A stretch of 38,879 bases of DNA, taken from a bacterium. GTDB taxonomy: Bacteria; Zhuqueibacterota; QNDG01; DTFT01. The stretch is taken from NCBI GenBank assembly GCA_030372965.1, contig JAUCQC010000229.1:1-38879 (forward strand). The letters run 5' to 3'. This document shows, in pieces, positions 1 to 9,854 of this stretch. The notes under the pieces were generated by a model. It saw nothing but the letters and a program-made list of their open reading frames with translations, searched no databases and had not been told where the DNA came from. Each line of letters begins with the position of its first letter. Position 1 is the first letter of the stretch. A program made the translations under genes and the position numbers.

Positions 1-23
1 CCCCCCCCCCCCCCCCCGCGCCG

Positions 24-821
24 GTGATTTTCGTCTGCCACAACGTTCTGCCGCACGAGACGAACGCCGTCCTGGAGCGGATCGCCCGTTCCGCGCTCGG
101 AACGGCCGACGGCTTTGTCGTGCACAGCGAGGCGGACCGCGGCCGCCTGCTCGGCCTGCGGCCCGGCGCGGCCGTGATCCGCTGTCCCATCGCGCCGCAT
201 CCCAGCCTGCCCCCGTACCGCGGGAGCCGGCGCCAGGCGCGGGCCGAACTGGATATCGGCGGCCGCGCGCCGGTTTTCCTGTTTTTCGGATTCGTCCGGC
301 CCTACAAGGGGCTCGACCTCCTGCTGGACGCCATGACGGCCGTCGCGGCCCGGCGGCCCGGCGCGGTCCTGCTCGTGGTGGGTGAATTCTGGGAGCCGGT
401 CGGGAAAACCCGCGAGAGAATCCGGGAGCTGAAACTCGAAAACGCCGTGCGCATCGTGGACCGGTACGTGGGCAATGAGGAGGTCGGCGTCTACTTCGCG
501 GCCTGCGACGCGGTCGTCCTGCCCTACCGGAGCGCCACGCAGAGCGGCGTGCCCCAGATGGCCGCGGCCCTGGGACGGCCGGCCGTGGTCACGGACGTCG
601 GCGGTCTCGCGGAGAACGTGAAGCGGACCGGCCTGGGCCGCGTCGTTCCGCCCGGGGATCCCGGGGCCCTGGCCCGCGCCATGCTGTCCGTCGCCGCGGG
701 TCCGGAACCGGCGCGTCCGAGGGGGCCGGACCCGGCCTGGTCGGACATCGTGGCCGCCATCGAGACGCTCGGCCGGCGGCGGCCGGCCGGGAAAGGCGCC
801 GGATTAAGGGGACCCGGGTGA
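24..821 (+). CDS. Glycosyltransferase family 4 (GT-B), 5'-truncated at window edge
   Basis: Translation has VFLFFGFVRPYKGLDLLLDA, VVGEFWEP and a C-terminal E-rich donor-site region (SGVPQMAAALGRPAVVTDVGGLAE) typical of GT4. The frame is open to the left edge and GTG at 24 is probably not the real start. Confidence 0.85.
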   Translation: MIFVCHNVLPHETNAVLERIARSALGTADGFVVHSEADRGRLLGLRPGAAVIRCPIAPHPSLPPYRGSRRQARAELDIGGRAPVFLFFGFVRPYKGLDLLLDAMTAVAARRPGAVLLVVGEFWEPVGKTRERIRELKLENAVRIVDRYVGNEEVGVYFAACDAVVLPYRSATQSGVPQMAAALGRPAVVTDVGGLAENVKRTGLGRVVPPGDPGALARAMLSVAAGPEPARPRGPDPAWSDIVAAIETLGRRRPAGKGAGLRGPG

Positions 822-1786
822 AAAAGGACCCCCTGAAGACGGCGCGCCGCGTTACGCGGCCGGGAAAACCGGACGTGTCCGTGGTCATCCCCTCGTACAA
901 GCCCGGCGACTCCGTGCTCCGCTGCCTGGACGCGGTCAAACGGCAGTCGGCGCGCCTCTCGGCTGAAGTGATCGTGGTCGACAGTTCGCCCGAGCCCGTG
1001 GACGAAATGATCCACCGCCGCCATCCGGACGTGACCGTGGTTCAGCTCGCGAAGCGGACCCTGCCCGGCCGGGCCCGGTCCATCGGCGGCCGCATGGCCC
1101 GGGGCCGGGTGGTGTGTTTCACGGACACCGACTGCGTGCCGGACGAAGGGTGGCTGGACCGGCTGTGGAAAACCGTGAACGGCGGAACCCGGGTGGCGGG
1201 CGGCAGTGTCGTCAACGGCACGCCCCGCAGCGCCGTCGGCACGGCCGAATACCTGCTGGAATTCAACGAGATCAACCCCGGCATGCCCGGCCGGGAGATC
1301 GGCGCCCTGCCCTCATGCAATCTCGCCGTGGAGCGGCCGGTGTTCGACGCGGTCGGCGGGTTCCCCGATTTCATGAAGGGCGAGGACACCATATTCTGCG
1401 ACCGGGCCCTGGCCCTGGGGAACCGCATCCGGTTCGTGCCGGAAGCGCGGATCACGCACATGAACCGGACCGGATTCGCGCACTTCCTCAGGAACCAGAC
1501 CGCCCTGGGCGAGGGCGCGGCCGAGACGCGGCGGCGGACGCGGCGGCACGGCCATTTCCTGATCCGATGGCCCGTTCTGGTCGTCCTGATCCCGGCATTC
1601 CGGACCGCGGCCATCGGACTGCGTTTGCTGAAATCGGACCGCGGTCTGTTCCTGCGGTACCTCGGCCTGTACCCCCTGATTTTCCTGGGGCTCCTGTGGT
1701 ACACCTGGGGATTCATCCGGGGCCCGCACCGCTCCGGGCTGAGCACCGAGAACCCGGGCGCATCCAAAGAGGGACATATCAAATGA
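818..1786 (+). CDS. Glycosyltransferase family 2 (GT-A)
   Basis: VSVVIPSYKPGDSVLRCLDAVKRQ, CFTDTDCVPDEGWL; C-terminal TM segment. GTGA overlap with the upstream stop. Confidence 0.88.
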   Translation: MKKDPLKTARRVTRPGKPDVSVVIPSYKPGDSVLRCLDAVKRQSARLSAEVIVVDSSPEPVDEMIHRRHPDVTVVQLAKRTLPGRARSIGGRMARGRVVCFTDTDCVPDEGWLDRLWKTVNGGTRVAGGSVVNGTPRSAVGTAEYLLEFNEINPGMPGREIGALPSCNLAVERPVFDAVGGFPDFMKGEDTIFCDRALALGNRIRFVPEARITHMNRTGFAHFLRNQTALGEGAAETRRRTRRHGHFLIRWPVLVVLIPAFRTAAIGLRLLKSDRGLFLRYLGLYPLIFLGLLWYTWGFIRGPHRSGLSTENPGASKEGHIK

Positions 1787-3429
1787 CCCCATCCGTCCGA
1801 TGGACAACGGAGAACCGGACGCTCCGCGTCCTGATTCTGGCCGGTCTGCTCGCGGCCGGCGGCTTTCTCCGCCTGTGGAACCTGGGCGCGGCCAGCCTCT
1901 GGGTCGACGAGCTCAACACCCACTACTCGGCCCGGTCGTGGAACGAGGCGGGGAAGGATCTCTTTCCCTCGGGCAAGCAGGACGGACGCGCCCAGGCGTT
2001 GACCCTGACCACGGCCCTTTCCTACCGCCTGTTCGGGATGAACGAGGCGGCGACGCGGCTCCCGTCGGCCCTGTTCGGCATCCTGTCCATCTGCGCCGCG
2101 TACGGCCTGGCCCGCCGGCTCTTCGGGACGAACGCCGGACTGATGACCGCGTTTTTCACGGCATTCTCGCATTTCGAAGTCGGATGGTCCCGCACCGCCC
2201 GCATGTACACCCTCCTGCAGGCGTTGACGCTTTGCCTCGCGTGGATGTTCCTGAACGGCTTCGAACGGCCGACAAGCCCGGAGCGTCCCGCCGCGTCCGG
2301 CCTGCTGAAGCGGATCTCCGGCCAGGGCGTTTCCCTGCCATGGCTGGCGGGATTCGCGGCCGTGACCGCGGCCGCGTTCTTCTGGGTCCATCCGCTGGTC
2401 GCGCTTCTCCTGCCCGGCGTCTGGCTGTACTGGCTCGGCTCGGCCGCGGCCGAAGGATCGGCCGGCCGGGGCCGGAACCGGCTGAGGAACAAGTACGCGA
2501 CCGCGGCCGCCCTCTCCGTCCTCGCGGCCGCGGCCCTGCTCCTGCTCCCGGGCGTCCGGTCGACCGCGTCGTATTTCCTGTTTTACACGCCGCCGTGGGC
2601 GGCCGGCGAATCCGCGGCCCGAATCCGGACGCTCCTGCTCGACTTTCTCGTCTCCGGACAGCGCTTTCCCCTGGCGGCCCTGTTCTTCATCGGCACGCTG
2701 ATGCTCATCTCCAGGCCGATCCGCGGCGGCTGGCTGGTCTGGTGCATGTTCGCCGCGCCGCTGGCCATGCTGACGCTGGTGTTCAGCCACCGCGAGCCGA
2801 CGTACCTGTTTTTCGTGTATCCGTTCTTTCTCATGATCGCGGCCTTCGGATTCGTCCGCCTGATCGAAGGCGAGATGGACCGCATCGGGAAAGGGTTCCG
2901 GCGTCTCCTGCTGGCCGCGGCCGCAGCCTCGGTGTTTGTCGTGTCCCCCTGGCTGCGCATCACGGCGCACATCCCCTTTCTGCCGGACGGCGTCACCAAC
3001 ACGGCGGTCACGCCGGAGGAATGGCGCGAGGCGTCCGCGGCCGCGCGGGCCGCGATGCGGGAGGGCGACTGCGTGATCACCAGCCTGCCGCAGGCCGCGC
3101 TCTACTACGGCCTCCGCTCCGACTGGTGCCTGAACCGGGCCGTGGCCGAGCAGTCCGTCATGGAAAACTTTCCGAGGGACGGCCAGGGCCGCATCCTGGA
3201 CGTGTACGCGGGCGTGCCCTGCGTGACGTCGCTCGATTCGCTCCGGGCCCTGGTGGAGGGCCGTGACCGCGGGTGGATACTCGTCACGTCCTTCCACTTC
3301 GAGAACACGGCGCATGTCACGCCCGACATCCGCGCTTTTCTGACGGAGCGTCTCGGACCGCCGGCGGCCACGGCGCACGGCACCGTGCTGACCTTCCGGT
3401 GGCCCAGGGACGCGGAGGGCCGGCCGTGA
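1783..3429 (+). CDS. GT39/PMT (ArnT-like) multi-TM glycosyltransferase
   Basis: Start trimmed inside ORF 1114..3429 to MTPSVRWTTENRTLRVLILAGLLAAGGFLRLWNLGAASLWVDELNTHYSAR; W-x-DE-x motif after TM1; many TM helices; ATGA overlap with the previous gene. Confidence 0.85.
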   Translation: MTPSVRWTTENRTLRVLILAGLLAAGGFLRLWNLGAASLWVDELNTHYSARSWNEAGKDLFPSGKQDGRAQALTLTTALSYRLFGMNEAATRLPSALFGILSICAAYGLARRLFGTNAGLMTAFFTAFSHFEVGWSRTARMYTLLQALTLCLAWMFLNGFERPTSPERPAASGLLKRISGQGVSLPWLAGFAAVTAAAFFWVHPLVALLLPGVWLYWLGSAAAEGSAGRGRNRLRNKYATAAALSVLAAAALLLLPGVRSTASYFLFYTPPWAAGESAARIRTLLLDFLVSGQRFPLAALFFIGTLMLISRPIRGGWLVWCMFAAPLAMLTLVFSHREPTYLFFVYPFFLMIAAFGFVRLIEGEMDRIGKGFRRLLLAAAAASVFVVSPWLRITAHIPFLPDGVTNTAVTPEEWREASAAARAAMREGDCVITSLPQAALYYGLRSDWCLNRAVAEQSVMENFPRDGQGRILDVYAGVPCVTSLDSLRALVEGRDRGWILVTSFHFENTAHVTPDIRAFLTERLGPPAATAHGTVLTFRWPRDAEGRP

Positions 3430-4868
3430 GCCTGAAGCGGGGCGCCCTGTACCTGATGGCCGGATGGTTCGCCATTCTCGTCACCGGATACGGCCTCAAT
3501 CTCGTTCTCGCGCGCTGGTTCCCCCTGGGGTCCTTCGGCGATTACGGCACCGTGATGACCGTCCTGCTCTGGATCGAGATTCTGGTCATCACCGGACTGC
3601 CGTTCGCCGTGCAGAAGTACGCGTCCGCGCACGGGGGCGAATCCCGCTCCATTCTCCAGGCCGCGCTGCGCATCCAGGCCGCCGTGACCGCCGGCCTGAC
3701 GGCTCTGCTCGTCCTCGCCGCGCCGCTCTTCGCCGGTTTTTTCAGGGATCCGCACCTGACGCCGTATTTCCGGCTGGCTTTCCTGAACCTGCCGTTCTAC
3801 GGCTTTTTCCACCTGGTCGTCGCGTATCACAACGGCCGGCGCGCGTTCGGCAGGCAGGGCGCCTGTTACGTGTTCTACGGCCTGGCCAAGCTCGGGTCGG
3901 TTCTGCTGCTGTGCCGGCTGCGTCCGGCGCTGGATTCCGCGTTCACGGGCAACATTCTCGGATCGGCCCTCTCGCTGGCCTTCGCCTGGGCGCTGATGGA
4001 CGACCGGAAATCCCGGCCGCCGCGTTACGGCCGCGAACTGGTCCGTTTCGCCCTGCCCGCGCTCCTGTATTCGCTGATGACCCAGCTGCTCATGTCCGTC
4101 GATCTCTGGTCGGTCCGGGCGCTTCTCGGGGACGCCGCCAGCGGACATTACTACGTGGCCGCGACCCTGTCCCGCATTCCGTATTACGGCCTGGCCGGGC
4201 TTTCGGCCGTGCTCATGCCGGTCGTTTCGGAGGCGCTCGCCTCGGGCGCGGTCGAACGGGCGGGCCGGACCATGGCCAACGCCATCCGGTTCGCGGCGTT
4301 CATGCTCATTCCCCTCTGCCTGATGATCACCGTGTTCAGAGGGGAGATCGTGCTTCTTCTGTTTCCGGAGGCGTATCTTCCGGCGGCGCCCCTGCTCGGC
4401 ATACTGGCCTGGGCCATGACGGCCATGGCCGTGCTGAACATGCTCCTGACCCTGATCAGCGCGGACGGACGGCCCCGCCAGTCCTCCAGAATCGCGGCCG
4501 CTTCGGTGGCCGCCGATCTGGTCCTCATCGCGGTTCTGGCGCCCCGGTTCGGCGCCCGGGGCGCGGCCTGGGCGTCGCTGGTCTCCATCGGACTCGCCTG
4601 CGTCTGGGGCGCGGCCGACGTGCTGGCCAAATACGCGGCCCTTCCCGGCGGTGCCTCGATCGGCCGCATCGGCATGGCGACGGCCGGGCTTCTGGCCTGC
4701 CTGGTTCTTCCGCCCGTCCGCGGGCCGTGGTTCATGGCGGCGGCGGCCGCGGGAACCGCCGTCTTCGCCGGCATTCTGCTGGCCACGGGCGAACTGCGGC
4801 GCGACGACCTGAAGGTTTTTACACGGTCTCCGGGTCCGGCGCCGTCCCCGCCGCCGGAATCGGCATAG
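3426..4868 (+). CDS. Flippase / polysaccharide biosynthesis protein (Wzx/MATE-like)
   Basis: Start trimmed to GTG at 3426 inside ORF 3273..4868; about 12-14 TM pattern, central LLYSLMTQLLMSVDLWSVRALLGDAASGHYYVAATLSRIPYY typical of Wzx proteins; start/stop overlap. Confidence 0.85.
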   Translation: MSLKRGALYLMAGWFAILVTGYGLNLVLARWFPLGSFGDYGTVMTVLLWIEILVITGLPFAVQKYASAHGGESRSILQAALRIQAAVTAGLTALLVLAAPLFAGFFRDPHLTPYFRLAFLNLPFYGFFHLVVAYHNGRRAFGRQGACYVFYGLAKLGSVLLLCRLRPALDSAFTGNILGSALSLAFAWALMDDRKSRPPRYGRELVRFALPALLYSLMTQLLMSVDLWSVRALLGDAASGHYYVAATLSRIPYYGLAGLSAVLMPVVSEALASGAVERAGRTMANAIRFAAFMLIPLCLMITVFRGEIVLLLFPEAYLPAAPLLGILAWAMTAMAVLNMLLTLISADGRPRQSSRIAAASVAADLVLIAVLAPRFGARGAAWASLVSIGLACVWGAADVLAKYAALPGGASIGRIGMATAGLLACLVLPPVRGPWFMAAAAAGTAVFAGILLATGELRRDDLKVFTRSPGPAPSPPPESA

Positions 4869-4879
4869 GAGGCCGCCGC

Positions 4880-5980
4880 ATGCGCATCGCCATTCTCGGC
4901 ACCCGGGGCATACCGGCGAATTACGGCGGGTTCGAGACCTTCGCGGAGCAGCTGTCCGTGCGCCTGGCCGAACGCGGGCACGACGTCACGGTGTACGGCC
5001 GCTCGAATTACATCCGGACGCGGGCCCGGCGGTACCGCGGCGTCCGGCTCGTGCTTCTGCCGACGATCATGCACAAGTACCTCGACACGCCCGTGCACAC
5101 CGCCCTGTCCGCGGGCCACGTCATGTGGCGGCGGTACGACGCCCTGCTGTTCTGCAACAGCGCGAACGCGATCTGCACGATCGGGCCGCGCCTGACCGGC
5201 CACCGGGTGGCCCTCAATGTCGACGGCCTGGAATGGCAGAGGGGCAAGTGGAATTCCTTCGGCCGCGCGGTGTACCGCATGTCCGAATACCTGTCAACGC
5301 TTCTGCCGCACGCGGTGGTGACGGACGCGGAAGTGGTGCGGCGGTACTACCTGAGCCGGTTCGGCCGCGAAAGCGTTTTCATCCCCTACGGCGCGCAGGC
5401 CGAACGGGTCCGGACCACCGAAGCGCTCGACCGTTTCGGGGTGCGGCCGGGACGGTATTTTCTGTACGTCAGCCGGCTCGAGCCGGAGAACAACGCCCTG
5501 GCCGTGGTCCGCGCCTTTGAGCGCCTGGAGACGGACCGCCGCCTGGTGATCGTGGGCGACGCGCCCTTCAGTTCCGCCTACATCCGCGAGCTGAAGGCCA
5601 CGGCGGACAAACGGATCGTGTTCACGGGATACGTGTTCGGCCGGGGCTACCACGAGTTTCAGTCGCACGCCTACGCGTACATCCAGGCCACCGAGGTCGG
5701 GGGCACGCATCCGGCCCTGCTCGAGGCCATGGCGCACGGCAACTGCATTCTCGCGAACGACGTGCCCGAGCACCGCGAGGTGCTGGGGGACGCCGGCGTC
5801 TATTTCCGCGCGTCCGACATCCGCACCCTGACGGAGAAAATGCGGAGCCTGCTGGCCCGGCCGGCCCGGGTGCGGACTCTGGGCCGGGTGGCGAAACGGC
5901 GCGCGGAGGAGCGGTATTCGTGGGACGGCGTGGCCGGACGGTACGAGCGGCTGTTCCGCTCCCTGGCGGGGAGGCGATGA
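4880..5980 (+). CDS. Glycosyltransferase, DUF1972/GT4 (rhamnosyltransferase-like)
   Basis: MRIAILGTRGIPANYGGFETFAEQLSVRLAERGHDVTVYGR is the signature DUF1972 N-terminus; GGTHPALLEAMAHGNCILANDVPEHREVLGDAG donor-site motif. Confidence 0.92.
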   Translation: MRIAILGTRGIPANYGGFETFAEQLSVRLAERGHDVTVYGRSNYIRTRARRYRGVRLVLLPTIMHKYLDTPVHTALSAGHVMWRRYDALLFCNSANAICTIGPRLTGHRVALNVDGLEWQRGKWNSFGRAVYRMSEYLSTLLPHAVVTDAEVVRRYYLSRFGRESVFIPYGAQAERVRTTEALDRFGVRPGRYFLYVSRLEPENNALAVVRAFERLETDRRLVIVGDAPFSSAYIRELKATADKRIVFTGYVFGRGYHEFQSHAYAYIQATEVGGTHPALLEAMAHGNCILANDVPEHREVLGDAGVYFRASDIRTLTEKMRSLLARPARVRTLGRVAKRRAEERYSWDGVAGRYERLFRSLAGRR

Positions 5981-6891
5981 AGACGCTGGCCGTCACGGGC
6001 GGAAACGGACTGCTGGGCCTGAAGGTGCTGGAAGCGGCCGCGTCCCGGTTCCGCACGGTTTCCCTGGACATTCAGGAAGGCCCGGCCGCCGGGTCCTCCG
6101 CCGAAGCCTACGCCCGGTGCGACGTGACGTCCGCGGAACAGGTCGCGGCCGTTCTGGGGCGGGCGCGGCCGGACGCGGTGATCCACACGGCCGCTTTCAC
6201 GGACGTGGACGGATGCGAAACGCGGCGCGAGGAATCCCTCGCCGTCAACGCGGGCGGCGCGCGCCACGTCGCGGCCGCGTGCCGGAGGCTGGGCGCGCGG
6301 ATGGCGCACATCTCCACGGATTACGTGTTCGACGGAACCGCGGGGCCGTACACGGAGACGGACGAACCGAATCCGATCAGCCATTACGGCCGGACCAAGC
6401 TCGAAGGCGAGCGGGCCGTCCGCGAGGAGCTTCCGGACGCGGTGATCGCGAGGACCATGGTGCTGTTCGGCTTCGCCCCGGGGAGTCGGGATAATTTCGT
6501 CACCTGGCTGGTCCGAAAACTCTCGGCGGGAGAGCCGGTCTCGATCGTCACCGACCAGTTCGGCCACCCGACGCTCGCGGACGACCTGGCGAGGGCCGTA
6601 CTTTTGCTGGTCGAGCGCGGCGCGTCGGGCCTGTACCACGCGGCCGGTTCGGAGTGGCTGAACCGTTTCGATTTCGCGGTCAAGACCGCGTCCGTGTTCG
6701 GCCTGGACGCGTCGCTGATACGGCCGACCACCAGCGCCGCTTTCCGCCAGCCCGCGCCCCGTCCGCTCCGCTCCGGCCTGGATTCCGGAAAGCTGAAAGC
6801 CGAATTCGGCTTCACCCTGTCCTCCGCGGAGGAGGCGCTGAAAACCCTTCGCGGCCAGATGGAAGCCGCGGGACAATGGAGACCCCTTTGA
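5977..6891 (+). CDS. rfbD: dTDP-4-dehydrorhamnose reductase / RmlD-type SDR
   Basis: MKTLAVTGGNGLLGLKVLE Rossmann motif; ISTDYVFDGTAGPYTETDEPNPISHYGRTKLEGE (YxxxK); DQFGHPTLADDLARA. ATGA overlap. Confidence 0.88.
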   Translation: MKTLAVTGGNGLLGLKVLEAAASRFRTVSLDIQEGPAAGSSAEAYARCDVTSAEQVAAVLGRARPDAVIHTAAFTDVDGCETRREESLAVNAGGARHVAAACRRLGARMAHISTDYVFDGTAGPYTETDEPNPISHYGRTKLEGERAVREELPDAVIARTMVLFGFAPGSRDNFVTWLVRKLSAGEPVSIVTDQFGHPTLADDLARAVLLLVERGASGLYHAAGSEWLNRFDFAVKTASVFGLDASLIRPTTSAAFRQPAPRPLRSGLDSGKLKAEFGFTLSSAEEALKTLRGQMEAAGQWRPL

Positions 6892-8729
6892 TGAAATCCA
6901 CAGGCCGGAAAAAGACCGGGGCGAAAAGCGGCCGGCGGCCGCTCCGTCCGGTCCCTGCCGCGAAGCGGGACGCGGCGGTCCCGACCCGGCCGGGCGGCGG
7001 CATCGACGCCAGGCCCGCGGCCATTCTGATCGGCGCCGCGATTGTCCGCGTCGTGCTCATCCTCGCGTTCCGGCAGGCGGTGAGCTTCGACGAGCCCCAT
7101 TACCTCCGGCTGGCCGGGTCCTTTCTCGAACGCGGATTCACCGGGCTCCTGCACCCGTACTGGCCGCCCTTCTTTCCGCTGGTCATCGCGTTATTCAAGC
7201 CGTTGACCGGGAATCTGGAAACCGCGGGCCGGCTGGTGAACCTGCTGTCCGCGTGCGTCACGGTGTGGCTGGTGTTCCGCATGTCCGGCGCCCTGTTCGG
7301 GAAAAGGGAATCGCTGATCGCCGCCGGATTCGCGGCGTTTTACCCTCCCCTGGCATTCGCCTCCACCAATGTCATGCCGGAAACCCTGTTTTCGGCCCTG
7401 GGACTTGGAGGGATCTGGATCGCGTGGAAAGCCCTGACCGCGTCCATTCAAGCCGGACCCGGGTGGAAATCCGGACTCAGCGCAACTGCCGCCGGTCTCC
7501 TCTGGGGCGCGGCGTATCTCGTGCGGCCCGAAGGCATCGGATTTCTCCTGGTCTTTCTGGCGGCCGCGGTTCTCGTCTTCCTCTTCAGCCGGACGGACCG
7601 GAGACGCGCGGCCGCGGCCGCGGCGTGCGCGTCCGCGGGATTCCTGATTCTGGCGGCGCCGTACTGGGTTTATCTGCGGACCGAGACCGGCGCCTGGACG
7701 CTTTCGACCAAGGGTTCGGTGAACCAGCAATTCGAGTCCGCGGTCTATTTTCAGGATGAATCCAACCCGGATCCCTTCTATCACCTGACCCCGGACAACC
7801 GGCACCTGCCGGTCGACATGGCCTATCATTCCGGCACGCTCCGGGAACTGGCCGCGGTCGAGGGGGGCCGCGAACGCGTTGCGGAGATTCCCCTCTCGCG
7901 GACCGCGGTCAAGTTCGCGAGGAATTACTACCGCGTTCTCAAGCAGTACATCCCCCAGGTTTTTTCGGCCCTTCTGCTGGCGCTGTTCGGGGCAGGCCTG
8001 GCCGGCGGACTCACCGCGCCCGGGCGCTGGGGCTTCGCGGCGTACCTGCTGGCCTTTCCGGCTTTTTTCTGGCTGGCCGTGATCCCGATGTTCCACGTGA
8101 ACGAACGGTATTTTCTGCCCCTGTTCCCGCTCATGCTGCCGTGGATCGGACGGGGCGCGGTCTTCCTGTCGGAAAGGACGGCCCTTTTCCTGTCCGAATC
8201 CTTTCCGGTGCGTTTCGGCCGGAAGCCTGGACGGATCGCCGGACCGCGCGCCGCGGGGAGAATCGCGGCCGCGGTGACGACGGCCGGGATTGTCGTGTTC
8301 GGACTCCTTCCCGAAACCGCGCGCCTGGCGGGCATCCGGTCCGATTCCGCGGGCGCCTGGGCGGACCCGGTCGAATTGAAGGAGGCGGGCCGCTGGCTCC
8401 GCGCCGCGAACGGCCGGCCGCCGGTGCTGATGAGCCTCAACAAGGCCGTGGACTTTTACGCCGGACAGTACGACATGCGCAAGGGCGCGTCCTTTTCCTA
8501 TGACGACGTTTCGCGGAACCTGGCCTACGCCCGGTACCGGGGGGTGGAATACGTGGTGTTCAGCTCCAGAACCCTGTTCTGGTTCCCCAATCTCGCGCCG
8601 CTTCTCACGGAGGGCGCGCCGCCCGAGGGGCTCCGTCTCGTGTACGCGTCCGACCGGCCGCGGGGAGTCCGCACGGTGGTGTACCGCGTCGAGCCGGTCG
8701 AATCCGAAGCGGCGGGGGAGGGGCGATGA
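6891..8729 (+). CDS. GT39/PMT-like multi-TM glycosyltransferase
   Basis: FRQAVSFDEPHYLRLAGSFLERGFTGLLHPYWPPFFPLVIALFKPLTG with DE/H luminal motif and many TMs; ATG at 6876 is an alternative start. Confidence 0.85.
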   Translation: MKSTGRKKTGAKSGRRPLRPVPAAKRDAAVPTRPGGGIDARPAAILIGAAIVRVVLILAFRQAVSFDEPHYLRLAGSFLERGFTGLLHPYWPPFFPLVIALFKPLTGNLETAGRLVNLLSACVTVWLVFRMSGALFGKRESLIAAGFAAFYPPLAFASTNVMPETLFSALGLGGIWIAWKALTASIQAGPGWKSGLSATAAGLLWGAAYLVRPEGIGFLLVFLAAAVLVFLFSRTDRRRAAAAAACASAGFLILAAPYWVYLRTETGAWTLSTKGSVNQQFESAVYFQDESNPDPFYHLTPDNRHLPVDMAYHSGTLRELAAVEGGRERVAEIPLSRTAVKFARNYYRVLKQYIPQVFSALLLALFGAGLAGGLTAPGRWGFAAYLLAFPAFFWLAVIPMFHVNERYFLPLFPLMLPWIGRGAVFLSERTALFLSESFPVRFGRKPGRIAGPRAAGRIAAAVTTAGIVVFGLLPETARLAGIRSDSAGAWADPVELKEAGRWLRAANGRPPVLMSLNKAVDFYAGQYDMRKGASFSYDDVSRNLAYARYRGVEYVVFSSRTLFWFPNLAPLLTEGAPPEGLRLVYASDRPRGVRTVVYRVEPVESEAAGEGR

Positions 8730-9448
8730 CGCGGAAAAAAGCGTCCCCGTCCGTGCTGGCCGTGGTCCCCGCCTTCAATGAGGCCGGCGGCGTCGCGGGC
8801 GTGGTGGCCGAGATTCTGGCCGTGCGGCCGAAAGTCGACGTGCTGGTGGTGGACGACGGATCCTCGGACCGGACCGCGGAGAAGGCGGCCGCCGCGGGCG
8901 CGACCGTGGTGCGCCTGCCCTACAATCTCGGCATCGGCGGCGCGGTGCAGACGGGATTCCGCTACGCGGTCCGCAACGGGTACGACGCGGCCGTGCAGGT
9001 CGACGGCGACGGACAGCACGTGCCGTCCGACATCCCGGCCCTGCTCGCCGCGCTGGGGCCGGGCGGAGCGGACGTCGCGATCGGCTCGCGGTTCCTGAGC
9101 GCCGGGGGCTACACGACCACGCGGCTGAGGCGGGTGGGCACGCGCGTTTTCGAGCGCGTCAACTCGTGGGTGCTGGGCCAGACCATCACGGACAACACGT
9201 CGGGGTTCCGGGCCTACAACCGCAGGGCCCTCGGCTTTCTGGCGGAGAATTACCCGCAGGACTATCCCGAGCCGGAGTCCGTGGTGCTGCTCGGCCGCAA
9301 CGGGTTCCGAATACGGGAGGTGCCGATCCGCATGCGCGAGCGCGGGCACGGCCGCTCCTCCATCTCCTCGTTCCGCTCGGTCTATTACATGATCAAGGTG
9401 CTGCTCGCGATATTCGTGGACTGTTTCAAGGCCAGAACCAACCGATAG
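8726..9448 (+). CDS. Glycosyltransferase family 2 (dolichyl-phosphate mannose synthase-like)
   Basis: VLAVVPAFNEAGGVAGVVAEIL, VLVVDDGSSDRTAEKA, VQVDGDGQHVPSDIPALL, SGFRAYNRRAL. Confidence 0.93.
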   Translation: MTRKKASPSVLAVVPAFNEAGGVAGVVAEILAVRPKVDVLVVDDGSSDRTAEKAAAAGATVVRLPYNLGIGGAVQTGFRYAVRNGYDAAVQVDGDGQHVPSDIPALLAALGPGGADVAIGSRFLSAGGYTTTRLRRVGTRVFERVNSWVLGQTITDNTSGFRAYNRRALGFLAENYPQDYPEPESVVLLGRNGFRIREVPIRMRERGHGRSSISSFRSVYYMIKVLLAIFVDCFKARTNR

Positions 9449-9455
9449 AGGGATT

Positions 9456-9854
9456 ATGCAGACCCGCATGACGATCGCCGCCGTGGGCCTCGGGCTCATT
9501 CTCCTGGCCGTGATCTTCCAGCTCATCCGCAAGAACCGGCTCCAGGAAAAGTATTCCATCCTCTGGATCGCCTCGGCGGTGCTGATGTTGGCGCTCTCGG
9601 TGTGGACGCAGCTGCTGAAGAGTTTCGCGGCGTGGATCGGGATTTTCTATCCGCCTTCGGCCCTGTTCGCGGCCGCGGTTTTCTGCGGCCTGGTCATCGC
9701 CCTCCACTATTCGGTGGTGCTTTCGACCCTGACCAGCCAGAACAAGACGCTCGCGCAGGATCTCGCCCTGCTGCGCGAGGAGGTGGACCGACTGCGGCTG
9801 GAACGCTCCGGCGGCCGGAAGAGGCCGGCCGGCAGGCGCGGAGCCCGCCGATGA
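9456..9854 (+). CDS. DUF2304 family small membrane protein
   Basis: 132 aa with N-terminal TMs, RKNRLQEKYSILWIASAVLMLALSVW motif and C-terminal coiled-coil; placed directly after a GT2 gene, the usual DUF2304 context. Confidence 0.85.
   Translation: MQTRMTIAAVGLGLILLAVIFQLIRKNRLQEKYSILWIASAVLMLALSVWTQLLKSFAAWIGIFYPPSALFAAAVFCGLVIALHYSVVLSTLTSQNKTLAQDLALLREEVDRLRLERSGGRKRPAGRRGARR

Noticed and set aside
1042-3378. Very long antisense ORFs (e.g. 1042..3378 -, 14387..16330 -, 16475..18139 -, 23828..26614 -)
   Set aside because: They mirror well-supported + strand genes in GC-rich DNA; translations are low-complexity R/G/P/H/E-rich with no recognisable domains.
3464-4879. Upstream parts of long + ORFs (e.g. 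3464..5980, 9904..12489, 21104..23680) as large fusion proteins
   Set aside because: The N-terminal portions are out-of-frame readings of the preceding gene; clear internal starts (4880, 11104, 22532) with domain onsets exist.
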